Made by a program: the position numbers and the translations under genes
Notes under the pieces: model-generated
Told to the model about the DNA's origin: nothing
Databases searched by the model: none
What the model saw: only the letters and a program-made list of their open reading frames with translations
NCBI GenBank assembly: GCA_050084515.1
Contig: CM114273.1
Span: 29,574,001 to 29,638,000, forward strand
Length of the DNA stretch: 64,000 nt
From: Blasia pusilla
Taxonomy: Eukaryota; Marchantiophyta; Marchantiopsida; Blasiales
Reading direction: 5' to 3'
Shown here: positions 43,393-56,119 of the stretch, in pieces
Position numbering within the stretch: the first letter of the stretch is position 1
Layout: every line of letters starts with the position of its first letter

Positions 43393-45456
43393 AGGGACTA
43401 TTAAAGTAGATTAGTGGATAGCAAGAAAAAAAAATTCAAGGTGGTTCAATGATTGGGGATTTACTCTAGCCATCAATAGTGTTAGTGTGAATGAACCTAG
43501 GTCATCAACACAACTACAAACAAATCTTGTTGTACTTTGGTTCATAAAATTCTGTCACATGGAGACAAATAAAGAATAGACAAAGTAAAGGGACATAAAA
43601 TCAATACCAAGTCACATCTACTGTTAGCACAAATGTAATAGTTTACGTGATTCCCAAAAAGTGGAATAAAGTTGAAAAGAAATAGATGCATTTCAAATCT
43701 TTCAGTTAATGGTGCGTGTATGCTCAACTTTGATTGAAGGGTTAGTATATAGTTATCAGAAAACTTGCATGCACAAGAAGAGTAGAATATGTGTAAAACA
43801 TTGTACTAAGCCAAAGCAAGATGTCTTCAAGATGCAAAGTAAATAATAGGATGAAACATTAAACAAACACTATGAAGCATCCAAGTAGGGTGTGGCCACA
43901 TAGATTGATAATTAGAAAGTCCACAACACCTTACATAGATACAAAGAAACTTGGTTGAATATCTGAACACAAAACACATTGATTGAAAATGATATAAGTT
44001 GCGCACAATGAGCAATGAACACAAATCTTCATTAACAACAAAACATTTGTTAAGTAGCGTGGAAGTAGCTATGGTCAGAGTAAGCTTACAAGAAGATCGA
44101 CAAGCTACACCGGTACCATATGGAAACCAAATGATTGGAACTACTTGAGCACAAATTTACATCTGGTTATCAAAATTGATGCAAATATCCAAGAAAAGTT
44201 GTATGTGAAATTGCATGATATGGCGTTTGCATAAATTGGATGCGACGCTGATATGGATGTTGTTACGGCATGCCATATTTAAAGCAAGTACCCTATTGAT
44301 CAGGAATTTGGTGTAACAATCAACATATGAACAACAATGCTTAAGTATTCAGAAATATGAACAGAAGCATGAGAAGGCTAGTTACCCAAATGCAATATCA
44401 AGCACACTTTCGATTATTGGGTGACTCAAGAAATGATTTATTGCACTAGACCATGGCAAGAACATAAGAACTTGTGCGGGAACTTGAAGTTGGTGTGGAA
44501 ATCTGTAGATGTATTCCAATAATAGAACGCTTGTACATAATTGCAGATTCAGACCTACTAAGCTTATTTTCATCAAACGACAACCATATGTACTTCATCA
44601 CCTCTTTTTGAATGCTTAAAAGCATGCAATCGTAATAGTTAGCGCACATTATTTACACATTTGTGAGCTTGGGTGATTCATTCATGGCAGTTTGTAAGTT
44701 GCAAAAAAGTTGAAATACAAAATGGGGTATATGTGGGAAGTGGTTGTTTCTTGACTTTGAAAAATTTATCTACAAAAATTTTTCTCGATCAATCATACGA
44801 CTCATTTGGCGGCTTGTAATGGAGTGAACCAAATTATCGTAGGTAAGGCCAAGACTATTAGCATATCTGAGTTGTGCTTCTGTTGGAGGTATGAATTGGA
44901 CACGATTGTCTTATTAGAGTTCAGCATATCGTTAAGTATCATATTCGTAAAATCAATGTGTGTTTTTGGTACCTCTTCACAATTCTATTAGCACCGATGT
45001 ACCCAATTTTCCAACAGAAAACGAAAAGTATGAACTGGTATTTCACGTGTGCTTGTTGCCTCTTTTGTACACGTTGATAATCAAATCTCACAAGATAGTC
45101 TTCATATGGATCTGTGTCAACATTATCATCACTTAGCAGAATTGGGTTTTGCTAATCGAGTTACACTTGCTGCAATCGAAATTTTGATATAACCATTAAG
45201 TCCAGCTTGGACCACGGCGGCTCTCTTCCCATGAAGGTTACGAACGCTTTGATAAGATGACATACTTCAATACAAACAAGAGTCACAAAATGGAGTTAAC
45301 TCATGAAATGATGAAATGAATATGTTCAAACACTTGAAAATCTGCAAGCTTGATTCAACCTAGAATTCTTGTTTGAGACCTAAATTTAAGTGTGGACAAC
45401 ATCACATATAACAGCCCAAGTGCAAACACCTCTTTGATCACAAGTACGCATTTTCC
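43393..45456. other. AT-rich stretch inside the Helitron-like element
   Basis: Several short minus-strand open stretches, none with a recognisable motif. No RNA gene is apparent. Confidence 0.35.
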
Positions 45457-47060
45457 TCAGACAGTAAGTCCTTGACTTTTGTGATCCGTAATTGCATAAT
45501 CCAATGTTAGTGGAAAAGACCACTTAGTAAACTTCTCACTTGGTCCATACCTCAATGTGAAAAAATTGAATCTTCTTGCCTTAATGACATCACCATTTGA
45601 ATGCAACTTTACAATGGTGCTAGACGATCCATTAGCTGCTTGCCTTTTGAGATCAATATTAGATGTCAAAAGAACTTTGCAGCCAACAACACTGAACGAT
45701 ATGTGATGAAGTTTGTTATCTGACAACCAATCTTTGAGTTCTGGAATAGTAGAGACATTTGTTGCAATATTCACAGGAAGAACGTCTCACTCGCCAAAAA
45801 TTTTCTTAAAGCAACAAGATTGAATATATTTACATTATCCTGGTGGATACAAATAACTTGAGCATCATCCATAATTCTGATCTATAAGGTAGTCCCCAAG
45901 ATAGAAGTCAAGTTGTTGCTGGCTCGAAATGTGTTTTCGTATCGAGGACAAGAATTGAAGAAACTCAACATCACCTCCATGTCTCATGGAAGTAGAAAAC
46001 TTTGGTAAGAACGACGTTGCGAAGAATATATGACACACGCTCCATTAGGCTCGTCAAATTATGTAGGTGGAACTCTAGAAGTCAATTAGAATCAAATAAG
46101 ATTCTCGATAGTGTTAAAAGCTTTCTACTTTGGAGGCATATATGATACTTGGGCTCTTGGTGGTGGAGATGTAATGATGCCAACTAAACAAGAGAGGTGT
46201 ACTCATTGCGGAACTTAACCCAACACCTTACAATACAAGTTGTTGACAAGATTTAAAAGCTATTCCTAGGGGTCCTTTGGCTTACCCTTGTGAAGTTTGG
46301 AAAAAGATTAAATTTTTTCTAACTCCCACATAAAAGAAAAGTGCAGTAATCTCAAACCAAATGCTTATCTAACTTGAGCAACTTTTCCTAGGGCAGAATT
46401 TGGGTGGAATTTTTTTATTAAAAAACTATTGTAAAAAAAAACAAAACAAAGGATTAGTTAATCAAATAATTGACCATGAATAGCTTCACAATATATTGGA
46501 TGTTGATTATTTTTTCAAATTTCTCAACATATCTAAAATGGTGAGGATGTGACGTGATCATGCGACAAAAGCGATAGAATGGTTGTGACACATGGTGACA
46601 AATAGGCGGTAGTTGGCAAAGATCACCTAGTAAAATTATAAGTTTTGACGAGAATAGATTGTGGTTTACAAATGGGCCAACCTGGTTTAGCCTCATCGCA
46701 ATTATTTGTAGGAGACGAAGCGTGACCATGGAACACTCGTATATAACTACAACCTGAGCTCTCTTAAGTCTAATGTAGTGATTTGAAGTTGCATGCATTT
46801 TTGGTAGGTCTTCCCTCAATAATATAGCAAATGCATCATGTACTGTAGTGGCACGGTTATGCAAACAGGTCACAAAAATCCCCAGTGGTTGCTGTGAACA
46901 TCGTGTTAATGGAAGTCAATTCCCAATATTTTTGCTCAAAGCATGTAAAGAATGCCTTTCCACACCCAAGTGGTCAATTGATGAAGAGTAGACCAGATGT
47001 CTTGGTTTTCAACGTATGGGAGAGTTGTTTTTATTCCATGTTTAGTTCGTTAAAGTTGAA
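45457..47060 (-). pseudogene. Pif1-type DNA helicase remnant
   Basis: Minus-strand pieces in order are: a Walker A region near 46960-47000 (LLFIN..PLGCGKAFF, degenerate from GxxGxGKT/S); RATTVHDAFAI; VVVIYECSM (Walker B, with Tyr in place of the first Asp); LIILLGDLCQLPPIC, the GD-xQLPP motif of Pif1 helicases; and at 45774-45457 a C-terminal part ending PLTLDYAITDHKSQGLTV, the motif V/VI-type segment. Stops and frameshifts separate the pieces, and the intervening 45780-46450 is badly decayed. Pif1-like helicases form the second domain of Helitron transposases. A stand-alone PIF1 gene fragment is the alternative. Confidence 0.8.
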
Positions 47061-47080
47061 TACTAGCTTGTAGACTCAAG

Positions 47081-47594
47081 GGAGGCAACTTTGGGGAACT
47101 ATGGAAAATATGCTCATCTATAACCTGAGGTAAGAGAGGGAGAACCTCGGTGTCAAACCGCAAGTACGCGCCAAGCACGACTATTACCTTGGACAATATT
47201 TCAGCAGTCTACACATCACTCCACATATTTTCAAATGCATGCCTCTTAATTTCATGAATGATATAGGCCTAAGTGAGGAAAAGATGCCTATGGATACATT
47301 TTTGTAAGTATGTCCACTTTGAGGATTCACAACTCATGATTTCCGATTCAGATATGAAGTTTATTCGATTCAATAAATAAGTGTAAAAAAACTCATTCCA
47401 TTGGTGCAATACATGATTTTCAGATTATTTGTTGAATCTCACAAGACAGTTTGTCTTACAGAAATATTTCCCAATTCAATGGACACGAAGGAAGCTATTA
47501 CTATGCCTGAATCCATACTTCTTGAGGTGATAATGCTCCCAATACTGGAAAAATATCAAGGAAAATAGCAAGAATGGTCGGGTGCGATATAAAA
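47081..47594. other. Non-coding stretch
   Basis: No recognisable feature. The right end of the Helitron-like element should lie in or just before this interval. Confidence 0.3.
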
Positions 47595-48208
47595 TCGTTG
47601 GGTAGTTCTAGATTCGGACTTGTGTCGGTGACATGGATGACAAGAAGGTGCCTAACAATGGGGCCACATGAGCATTCGACCTTTTTGCTCTTAGCCTTTG
47701 AGAGATGTATGTCATAGTAGGTAGGGATAGATGGCTATCTAGAGTTAGAGGGACCTAACCACCAGCTAGGGGGCGATTGAAGATATTTTGGTATTTCTCG
47801 TCTCGTTGTTTGGATGCCATCAGTTAGCATGGAATTGTGCATATTTATGTGCGTGTTTGGTGACAGCGATGTATGTTGTGTAGCGATGTGTATGCGCGTG
47901 ACAATTGTCACGTCTTTTAGGATAGATCGGCAAGATCTAGTAGATCACCTTCGGAGATACTAGAGGGTAGCCTTAGGAGGTCAAGGATGACTTGTTGAGG
48001 CCAAGGGTAACCTGAGAGATCAGGTTTCCTCTTTGTTTCGGCTCATTTGGAGGCATATAGAAAAACTTACTATTTAAGGTAGGTTTCTATTTGGAGTCTA
48101 GTTGACTTTCCACTTTGGGAAGTGGAAAGTCAACTACACAAGTCAAGAGCCAAGGAGATGACCTGCGAGCACAGGTTACCGTGGAGAGGACTTGGGAGTG
48201 GAAAGGGG
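47595..48208 (+). mobile_element. Element D: 3' end of a split-direct-repeat gypsy copy (3' UTR, Y, part of X)
   Basis: It begins just after the place where the PHD finger stop lies in copy A ('cgttgg(g)tagttcta'). It keeps the uninterrupted 'atggggccacatgagc' that marks B's insertion site in A, and the purine run 'gctagggggcga'. Y follows (47777-47903), 'at', and the first ~300 bp of X (47906-48208). X stops where element C starts with a new TGTCACG. Confidence 0.8.
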
Positions 48209-50900
48209 TGTCACGTCTTTTAGGATATATCGGTGAGATCTAGTAGAGCGCCTTCGCGAGTAGTGGAGGACATGCTCAAGAGGTCTAGGATGACCTACTG
48301 AGGCTCCGGGAAACCTCAGAGACCATGTTTCCCCTTCATTTCGGCTGATTTAGAGCCATATTAAGGAACTCCTGTTTTAGGTAAGTACCATTTTGAGTAC
48401 ATGGTCACATTTCTATTTTTTGTAAGTGGCCCTTGACATGATGTAGGAGGTTTAGGGCCCTTGATCTCCTACATCTGATCAAGAGCCAAGGAGATGACTT
48501 GGGAGCATAGGGTGCCATGGAGAGAGCTTGGGAGAGGGGAGCGGTATACCTCAAGGAGAGAAAGCTTGAGAGGTCATTCTTTCTTTGTTGAACCTCTTGG
48601 CAGGAGGCGGCAGAGCTATGGTCCCTTGCCTTGTGAGTGTAACCCAAGCCTCTCATTAAGAGAGTGGGTTTGGTTTTACATTGAGAGAGACATGTGAGAG
48701 TGCACACATGTGAGAACTATGGTGTTGTGAGAGAGTTTGGTTCTTATTTTACAAAGACAATGAATGAGTGAGAGAGCTTCATGGGGGAGCTCGCTGGTTG
48801 CTCGATGTTTGGTGCAGGTTGGAGGACAGTGTTCCCCACTTCATGGTTCATGGGAGTTCTCACCGGAGCAAGAGCCGTGCGAGTTAGTTGTTTTGCTTTG
48901 CTATTTTTTTGTACGGGAGAGTGGCGAGAAAGAGACATTGGGCTTTACAACAATCCCCGTAAGTTTTTAGTGTAATGTTTGATTCAAAATATTTTTTAAC
49001 GCTGTCGTAGATCGCAAAGCTCTACACGATGTGCAATAGATGGTGCACAATTTGGAGTTGCGAGAAAAAATGTTATGGTCAATCTTGGAAAACTGCCATT
49101 GCTAGGCGATTTTTAGGATTAAATTGTTCAAACCCTAAACAAACCATTGCGCCGCCGCCGGCCGTCGCCGTCATAGTCATCGTCAATGGTCTGCCATCAA
49201 CGGTCAACCATCACCGTCAATGGTCCACCATCGTCCGGCGCCGCCGCCTAGCGCTGCTTAGAACCGTGTTCGGATGTTGTCCACCCTTGGTTGCCATTGC
49301 CGCTATTACGGAGTGGAGGGTCTTCCACGACGATCGTTGATTCTCTGACTTGCGCCGCCACCACGTACTTTGTTTTGGCCGCCACCATCATCACAGTTTC
49401 CTCATCAACCAATGATGGCGGGTGACCTCGGGTTATGGTGTTTGAGTTTTCATTTCAAGCTGCTCAACGACGATCGAGTACCCTGTCATGACGCCCTTTG
49501 CTACAACGTCGCGGATTGCCGCTTTGTGCCGCTCGTGGCTGCACCGCACCACCTCAATTGCAGAGCCGGTCCTTCACTAAGGAGCAGAGCGTGTGAATTT
49601 CTGATTGAGGAGGGTATGCCGCCAAGTGCCGCACTCCATTCCCGAGTGCGGTACCGTTTGTAGTCGTTCCGTGCCGCTAGTGCCGCACCACACCGCTGAA
49701 CCTGCACCGCACATCGAGGAGGTTTAAGCAACGTCTGTATGAGAGGAGTACAACTTGCTGATTGGAGGAGTTGTCTTCATGACCGAGTTGGGGTCGAGAT
49801 TTGCACTTGGTAAGGAGCGACATCGACATTATTGTCAAGTTACCCATTTTTTTCTCTTACCCTGCACGTGTGAGGGATTTCCGGGTATTGGGAAGTTATT
49901 TGGGATATTGGGTTTCGTGCTGATGCTAAGAGCATCGATGACGTATGGGATGTCAGATTTGAGGATGGTTTGTGGATGAGACCATAGATCAATTGATTTT
50001 CCGCACCACACTGCTTGTTGCCGCACAACACATGTCTCAGTGAGAGAGAGTGTAGATCGAGTGCCGCATGTTTAGTTTGAGTGATTGAGGGATTACTCGC
50101 GAGATTGGGAGTAATCGTGTGAGAGGGGCAGGAGGCGTACAAGGGCCATCACGGCATCCTTTCGGGATTTTGAGAGGCGAGGTAGTGGACCTAAGAGTAG
50201 CTCTGGAGGGTTTACCCGGGTGGAGTTTGCGTGAGGCTTACACTTGCTTGCACTGGTTGATCAACGTCACTCAGGGGGTGACAAAGGCTCAGGCTATCGA
50301 GTCATGGTGCGTGATGTTAGACCGGACCCTACGGGCACGCATGGGAGGGGGTGCTTCTTATGAAAACCTCCCCTACGTTGAGAGATGTTTGTAGGACTCC
50401 AAGAACATTGAGCGCAACATGGCGGAGAAGAGCGTAGCCACCATGGGTTCTGGGCGAGAGCAGTCACAATTTTCTGCATCACCTGTGCAACAACGTGGAC
50501 TCCGAGATAGGTCGATTGTGGCACCACGAGCTCAGGGAGGATATCAGGAGGCTGTGCCACAAAGACCTGCGCCTTCATATGCTGCTCAGCAGCTTCCGCC
50601 TACGATTATTTGTTGGTCATGTGGTGGAGCCCATCATTAGCGCGATTGCACTCGTCAGGATCATGGATGTATGCCTCAGCATGGGGAAGGAGATGGTGTT
50701 GCACCAGGAGGTTATAAGTGTGACTATTGTGAGAGGTATGGTCACACACGCGCCAGGTGCTTCAGTTTACACCGTGAGTTACATCCGGGCCGAGGGCCAC
50801 AGAGGGCACCGGAGTGAGGAGCCGGTCCGGGTGGGCCTAGAGATCGTGCACCAGGTGGTCCCGTTGGAGGACGAGATGTAGCTAGTCCTGTCCATATGGC
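48209..50900 (+). mobile_element. Element C: 5' part of a split-direct-repeat gypsy copy
   Basis: X starts TGTCACGTCTTTTAGG at 48209 and runs to ~48750. It is followed directly by leader ('acaaagacaatgaatgag', a mutated PBS-like site), the leader minisatellite (~49150-49230), the conserved leader block (~49740-49980) and a gag remnant. Pol and the 3' end are absent. X has the stem-loop arms CTTGATC/GATCAAG at 48460-48483. Confidence 0.8.
50150..50880 (+). pseudogene. gag: Gag of element C, with a large internal deletion
   Basis: The gag start (ACG at the position of A's ATG) runs ~70 bp and then joins, at 'tttacccgg|gtgg', sequence ~630 bp further on in copy A (SLREAYTCLHWLINVTQGV). It continues to the knuckles: CWSCGGAHH (a TAG follows) and a fully canonical CDYCERYGHTRARC. 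This copy therefore supplies the best version of the second zinc knuckle. Confidence 0.8.
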
Positions 50901-52240
50901 ATAGTTTCAACCTTCTTTTGTCTAACAACAACAAGGAATGGCTTTTGTCTTGTTCTGGGCACCTACCCATTGTGTAGGGTGCAAAGGTTATTTCCTATAC
51001 TATTCACTCCTGAGAACTTTAACAAAATGTTCTCGGCTTGATAGGTGTTGGTATGGTAACTTTGCGAGTGGGGCCTTCGTTGGACAAGTCGGTGACAATT
51101 TGTCCATGGACAGACTTGTCCGTTTCCGTGGAACCTTGCCTTCCACTCTCTAACTAGGAATCCAAATTGATTTGGAACTCTCTCCTTATTTTATGTATGA
51201 TACCTTATTTAAATTATGAATTGGAGATTCTTATTGAATTCAACTATTCCACTACCTCACTTATACCACTAGTTAGCATGCTCTTGCGTGCGCATGAAAA
51301 TGGTCATTTTCTAGTAATTTAGAAATATTTTTGATTTAAAAATTGAAAGATAATTTCTAATTTCTTAAATCCTAAAAGAATAAAAAAATTCCACTCCTCA
51401 ATTAAAAATTAAATAATACACCACTCTCCTAAATAATTTTACTTTTTCATAAAAGTTTAAACAATACTTATTTCTCCCTTTAGATTATTAAAATCTTTAG
51501 TTTTTTAAATCATTTTTCATTCAAATTCATTAAAATTGAAAATATTATATGTTTTTTAATTCTATCATTTATATTCGTATTGGAGAATGCTTTTTTTTAT
51601 TTGAAAACATAAGAAAATATATCGAAAATCAAAATTTGACTCTATATGCAATATCATTAGTCCCATAAGTTCCATGCACTACACCAGTTATTTTATATAA
51701 AAGATCATTTATATAATACAGAAATGCCACCTTCTTCCTTTTAGGTCGATAGCGATCTTTGTATACTTCTCACATTGAGTTCTACTCGTTTAATGTTTGT
51801 ACACATTGAGGATGGATTTTCTATTATGAATACTTATTGAGGTTCATCGCCCTTTCTCTCTTCTATTTTTACTCCTCTTAGACTCTCGTAAGGACGGGAC
51901 GCCTGTCGTAAGTACCGGCCGACACAGGTCCTACATCTGCCCGAGTCTACATCAGCCCCGATTCCCGAAGGACGCTCGTCTCTAAACGCCAGAGCAGAGC
52001 AGAGCAGAAGTCCCCATAAGGACTCCTTTTCAGACCCCGGAAAGGTGCTTGGCGCGGTGTCAGAATTTATTGTACCTGCGGCAAACACCGAGTACACCAG
52101 CTCCCCAAATGATCCGCCAAATGGCCGTAACCAGACCTTACTTTTAGGGTATAATCGTAGACTGAAAAATAAACTCTCCGGTTCAGAAACTGGTACAACT
52201 GGAGCACGACGGATGGACACTAACTCCTATACTCGTGGCT
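50901..52240. other. Non-coding, mostly AT-rich stretch
   Basis: No gene. Around 51050-51150 a phrase resembles the ends of the dispersed repeat at 29590/30890. 51880-52140 is more GC-rich, with no match. Confidence 0.35.
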
Positions 52241-52307
52241 ACGGAGGTCTTGCGACTTCGTTCCGGTCCGGTACCGAACCGGAACAAAAGTCATCCATAC
52301 GAAACGT

Positions 52308-52382
52308 GTGGCTGCTGCTGGGATCCGAACCCAGGTCCTCCACGGCCACAACGTGGAATTCTTACCACTAAACTGCAGCCAC
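52308..52382 (-). tRNA. tRNA-His(GTG)-like gene, probably a pseudogene
   Basis: Read on the minus strand, the acceptor GTGGCTG pairs with CAGCCAC. The D-arm/A-box region is AGTTTAGTGGTAAGA. The anticodon stem CCACG/CGTGG encloses loop TTGTGGC with anticodon GTG. The T stem CTGGG/CCCAG encloses TTCGGAT. This is the plant nuclear tRNA-His sequence except for an extra G in the variable loop, G in place of the invariant A58-type base in the T loop, and three extra bases (CAG) between T stem and acceptor. These make a functional tRNA doubtful. A TTTT terminator-like run follows at about 52289. Confidence 0.7.
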
Positions 52383-52469
52383 TTTTTCGTGAAACTGCGT
52401 AAAATTCGTATAACTAGCTATTTTTAAATGAGAGATGCTTATAAATTGTGTCGCGTTGGTGTAGTGTAT

Positions 52470-52960
52470 TAACTGCGGACAACTCTCGCATTAAGAACTC
52501 CCCACTCTTTCCGATGACAGACACAGATCCCGGCAATGTTCCAAAACTTGCCAGCGATGCTTCGGCTTCAATGGTACTTCTAAAATTAGTTTTGGATTTC
52601 TTTTGCTGTGTCAATGTTTGTTTCGCGTTTTGGTGGATAGTGTATTTAACTGCAGTTGGGGTGAGAGGATAGCCAACTCTCGCATTAAGAACTCCCCGGG
52701 ATTCCCTCATTCTTTCCATGACACGTGAGGTGAGGTGGTTGTGGGGGACGTGGTAGTCAGATCCCGCGGGGAGGCCACGAGGCAATGTTCCAAAACTTGA
52801 TCGACTACGAGGACACATCTTCAGCCATAGAGATGATGGGGCTTCGACTGCGTTCGTTACGGATCTGCGCCCATCATCTCCACTTCAATGGTACTTCTAA
52901 AATTAGTTTTGGATTTCTTTTGCTGTGTCAATGTTTGTTTCCCGGTTCTTATCCGATGCG
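52470..52960 (+). repeat. Imperfect tandem duplication
   Basis: Two blocks share the order 'aactctcgcattaagaactcccc' ... 'ggcaatgttccaaaacttg' ... and a ~57 bp nearly exact segment ('ttcaatggtacttctaaaat' onward) at 52567-52624 and 52881-52938. The second unit is longer by GC-rich insertions. Confidence 0.8.
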
Positions 52961-52989
52961 TTTTCCATCGAGAGTTTATCATCTTCCTT

Positions 52990-55500
52990 AGTAGCATTAG
53001 TATTACGATTCTTTTATTTTAAATATGATTTTTATTTTACTAAAATTTGAAAAGTAATAACATTTCATTCTTTTAAATAATTTCAGAATTCAATTTGCAT
53101 TTAAATAATTGTGGTTAGGGGTTATTGAACTGAGATTAACTAACGTCCTCCTCTTCTCACGTAAATAACAAAAATTAATTAAATAATTACTTAATTAGAT
53201 TAATTTTCCTTTTCCAATAAATTTTTATTTTTAAAATATCAAATATGAATTAAGAGATAAAAATGCAAGTTTATTACTATTTTATTTTATGATTTCACTA
53301 TTTGGTCTATAGGGTCATCATCTATATTATAATATAGATGATGATACATAAAAGAATCACACATGTTAAGAAGGGATTTTGGGCATGGGTTGAATTAAAT
53401 TTTAAAGCGGAAAAAATTATGTATCTTATTATTCATCAATAGAGAATGGTAATAACAACAATATCTTTTTCCTGTTTATGATACATTGAGTTTTTTCTTC
53501 AATTGACTAATTGCAAAAAATCATATGTAATCTATAAATTTATGTTATGAAGAGAAGATAGCTACTTGATTATTGAAAGCCTCTTTGTTTGACACCTTAA
53601 AGTGGGATAATGATAATTGGGCACCAAGACCACATCCAAACACACTAGTAAGCTTTCCTAGCAATGCGCGGTATATAAACATTTTGAACAAGTGACATAT
53701 ACAAAAGAATGAATACAATATCATTCGCTGAGAAATAGAAAGGAGTTATGTGGCCTTCTCAAAATGAAAAAGGCTTTATCATTAAAATCAGTGCTCACTT
53801 AGCTACTTACCATTTTGAGGAAGAAGGCTCTTGCTTTAATAGTGAAAATGGGAACTCGTGATTTTAGATCTCTTTCTTGGGCTCATTTCACAACAATAAG
53901 TTTGATTCACACATTTTCAACTAGTGCATTGTGATTATACATATCATTTATTTTTAATCCATATGTGTATTAGGTGAGTGAATACAACACGAGAAAAGAT
54001 TTTTCAAGGTTGAGTTTTGGAGGATAGGTGGGATATCATATCTTATTGATTCTTATGGAGAAAACCAAATGAGTTCCTAAATCATATGTATCTATGTTTG
54101 AATTTAATACTTAGTAAGTTAGTATACCTTTTAATATTATAATTGAAGGAAATTTGGATTATTTAACCTGGAAGTAATTAATAAAAAGGAAAGAATTGTA
54201 GATTGATGAGACGTGTCTTTCTATTTACTACAATTAAGATCTTTTTCATATTTAAAATTTTTTCTTTCAATGAAGATATGCATAGTCTTCTATAGGAGAA
54301 ATATGTACCATGCTTAAAACTTAGGATAGTTTAAAGGGACCTTAAATACATGCTATAAGTATATGGCTAGTATGTATTGTGGAAAGACAACTTTACAATA
54401 CATCATACTCCGAGGGCGTTACCTTATTGTGAAGACCAATAAATAATTTACATCATGAAGCAAGATGATGGAGTGTTTTCTTAATTTTACTATATATGAA
54501 GTTGAAAAGTAGAATGAGGGGAAGGTTTTTATGATTGAATTCTTTTCTTATTTTTAATTTAAATTTTAAGAATAAAAATTAATAAAATAAAAATAAATTC
54601 CCAATGAAATCTTCCTCATTTTTACTATCTTTTCCCGTTAAATTTTTTTAATTAAATTTGAAATTTTCATTTCGAGTCGTGGACAATGTTGGGACAATAA
54701 TCAATCTTCAAAATAATGAAAAAAATCTTTTCTACATTATTTTAAAATTTCAAGCTTGATTTGGAGAAGATTTTCATCTCTATTTTGGGGGAAACTTTGA
54801 TAAAGTGGGGAATTTTATTTTACTAATTGGAATATGGGGATTGGAAAAGAAATAACATATTTTTTCCCCAATGAATACAGGAAAAGAAATCGAGTCTTTT
54901 TTAGAAGTCAAGTCCCATACTTTCCTGTAAACATGTGGTCACAACTCCCTCGAAAATCATCACCTTGTCCCTTCCCGTAATCCTTCTTTCTCTGTAGTTA
55001 CTCTTTATTTTCGACAATGCATCTTAGTGGCCTTACAACGTGCACAAGCCTTAGCATTGATCGCTCGCCTTGTCGTCCGCTCACATCTAACCAACCATTA
55101 GTGTTCTTGTCGGATTTATTTGAGGCTATCAATCGTGTAGCATGTTGATTTGGTGTTTGCATTAACTAGTTGTCATGTTTCTTTTTGCATTCCATTATGC
55201 ACTTTTTTACTTCTCTTTTGAGATGTTACAACCTTTCTTTGTCCTCTTTTGAGGTTTGTTTTTATAATAAAATGGATAATTTAGTCCAATCCATTCTTAA
55301 AGAAATGTATCTTTCTTGTTTTTTTGTCATAATTGAACGTTAAATTTTAGAAATTTATTGTGTCCAATATCATTCCAATCATCCCATCAATGCGCTATAT
55401 GGGCAAAAAATTATCATTGTATGTTTATACAATTCTGTGTTGTCATCTTACATATATATCTTAATTAACATTAAAAAATTCCATAAAATGCACCAAAAAT
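52990..55500. other. AT-rich intergenic DNA
   Basis: No gene on either strand. A perfect 30 bp palindrome lies at 53315-53344. Confidence 0.4.
53315..53344. repeat. Perfect 30-bp palindrome
   Basis: 'tcatcatctatatta' followed by its exact reverse complement, with no spacer. Confidence 0.9.
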
Positions 55501-56119
55501 GAGAAATAATTTAACAGTAGAAATTAATTATTGAAGATCTGAACCTAAAATGGAAGAGAGATATCTCCAACCGCATCATGAGGTTAGGTCTCCAAAATAA
55601 TTCTATTTCTATCAAAAGAAGAGCAAAACAATAACATGGGGAGGAAATTTGGCATAGAGCATCATTAATAAAAAAATTTAATGCCCGAAAGAGAAACTCT
55701 CTATAATTAAAATACTGATACAATAAAAATTTAGTGAAAATTCTTATCCATTCTGTTTTTTTAGAACTCCGTCTCACATATATCCCACACCTGATTATTT
55801 GGACCAAATGAGATTTTGCCACGCGTATCTTAGAGGAAAATGATGAACCTCGATAAAAAGGCACAAAAAATACAAAAGCGGGATACTCAGCGAGTCAAAT
55901 AGCTTTTAAACCAAAACCGGCCATGAAAAAGAAGAAGGTCTTCAACACAACCGACCCGCATGTGTTAAGGTTGTCAAGAATTGGCTTTGAGGTCATTTCC
56001 ATGATCTACTAGTGATAATGAGATACACGGGAGAAAAAAGTCCGAGAGCGGGTGCATCCCCCGGAAAAGGAAGAGATTAATGATGCCCGTAGTAACACGT
56101 GAAACAAAACTGTCCAATT

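Larger units (their letters stand above)
41232..47080 (-). mobile_element. Helitron-like element, minus strand, decayed
   Basis: On the minus strand the left end reads CCCGTGCATGGCACGTGC (short hairpin), then TATCGACTAG followed by T. This fits the Helitron 3' terminus (hairpin a few bases before CTRR, insertion before T). A Pif1-type helicase remnant lies inside in the same orientation (45457-47060). No Rep domain is present and the 5' TC end was not found. About 4 kb between helicase and 3' end is non-repetitive AT-rich DNA that may include captured sequence. Confidence 0.5.

Noticed and set aside
45457-47060. Functional host PIF1 helicase gene
   Set aside because: Walker A and B residues are changed and the frame is broken many times.
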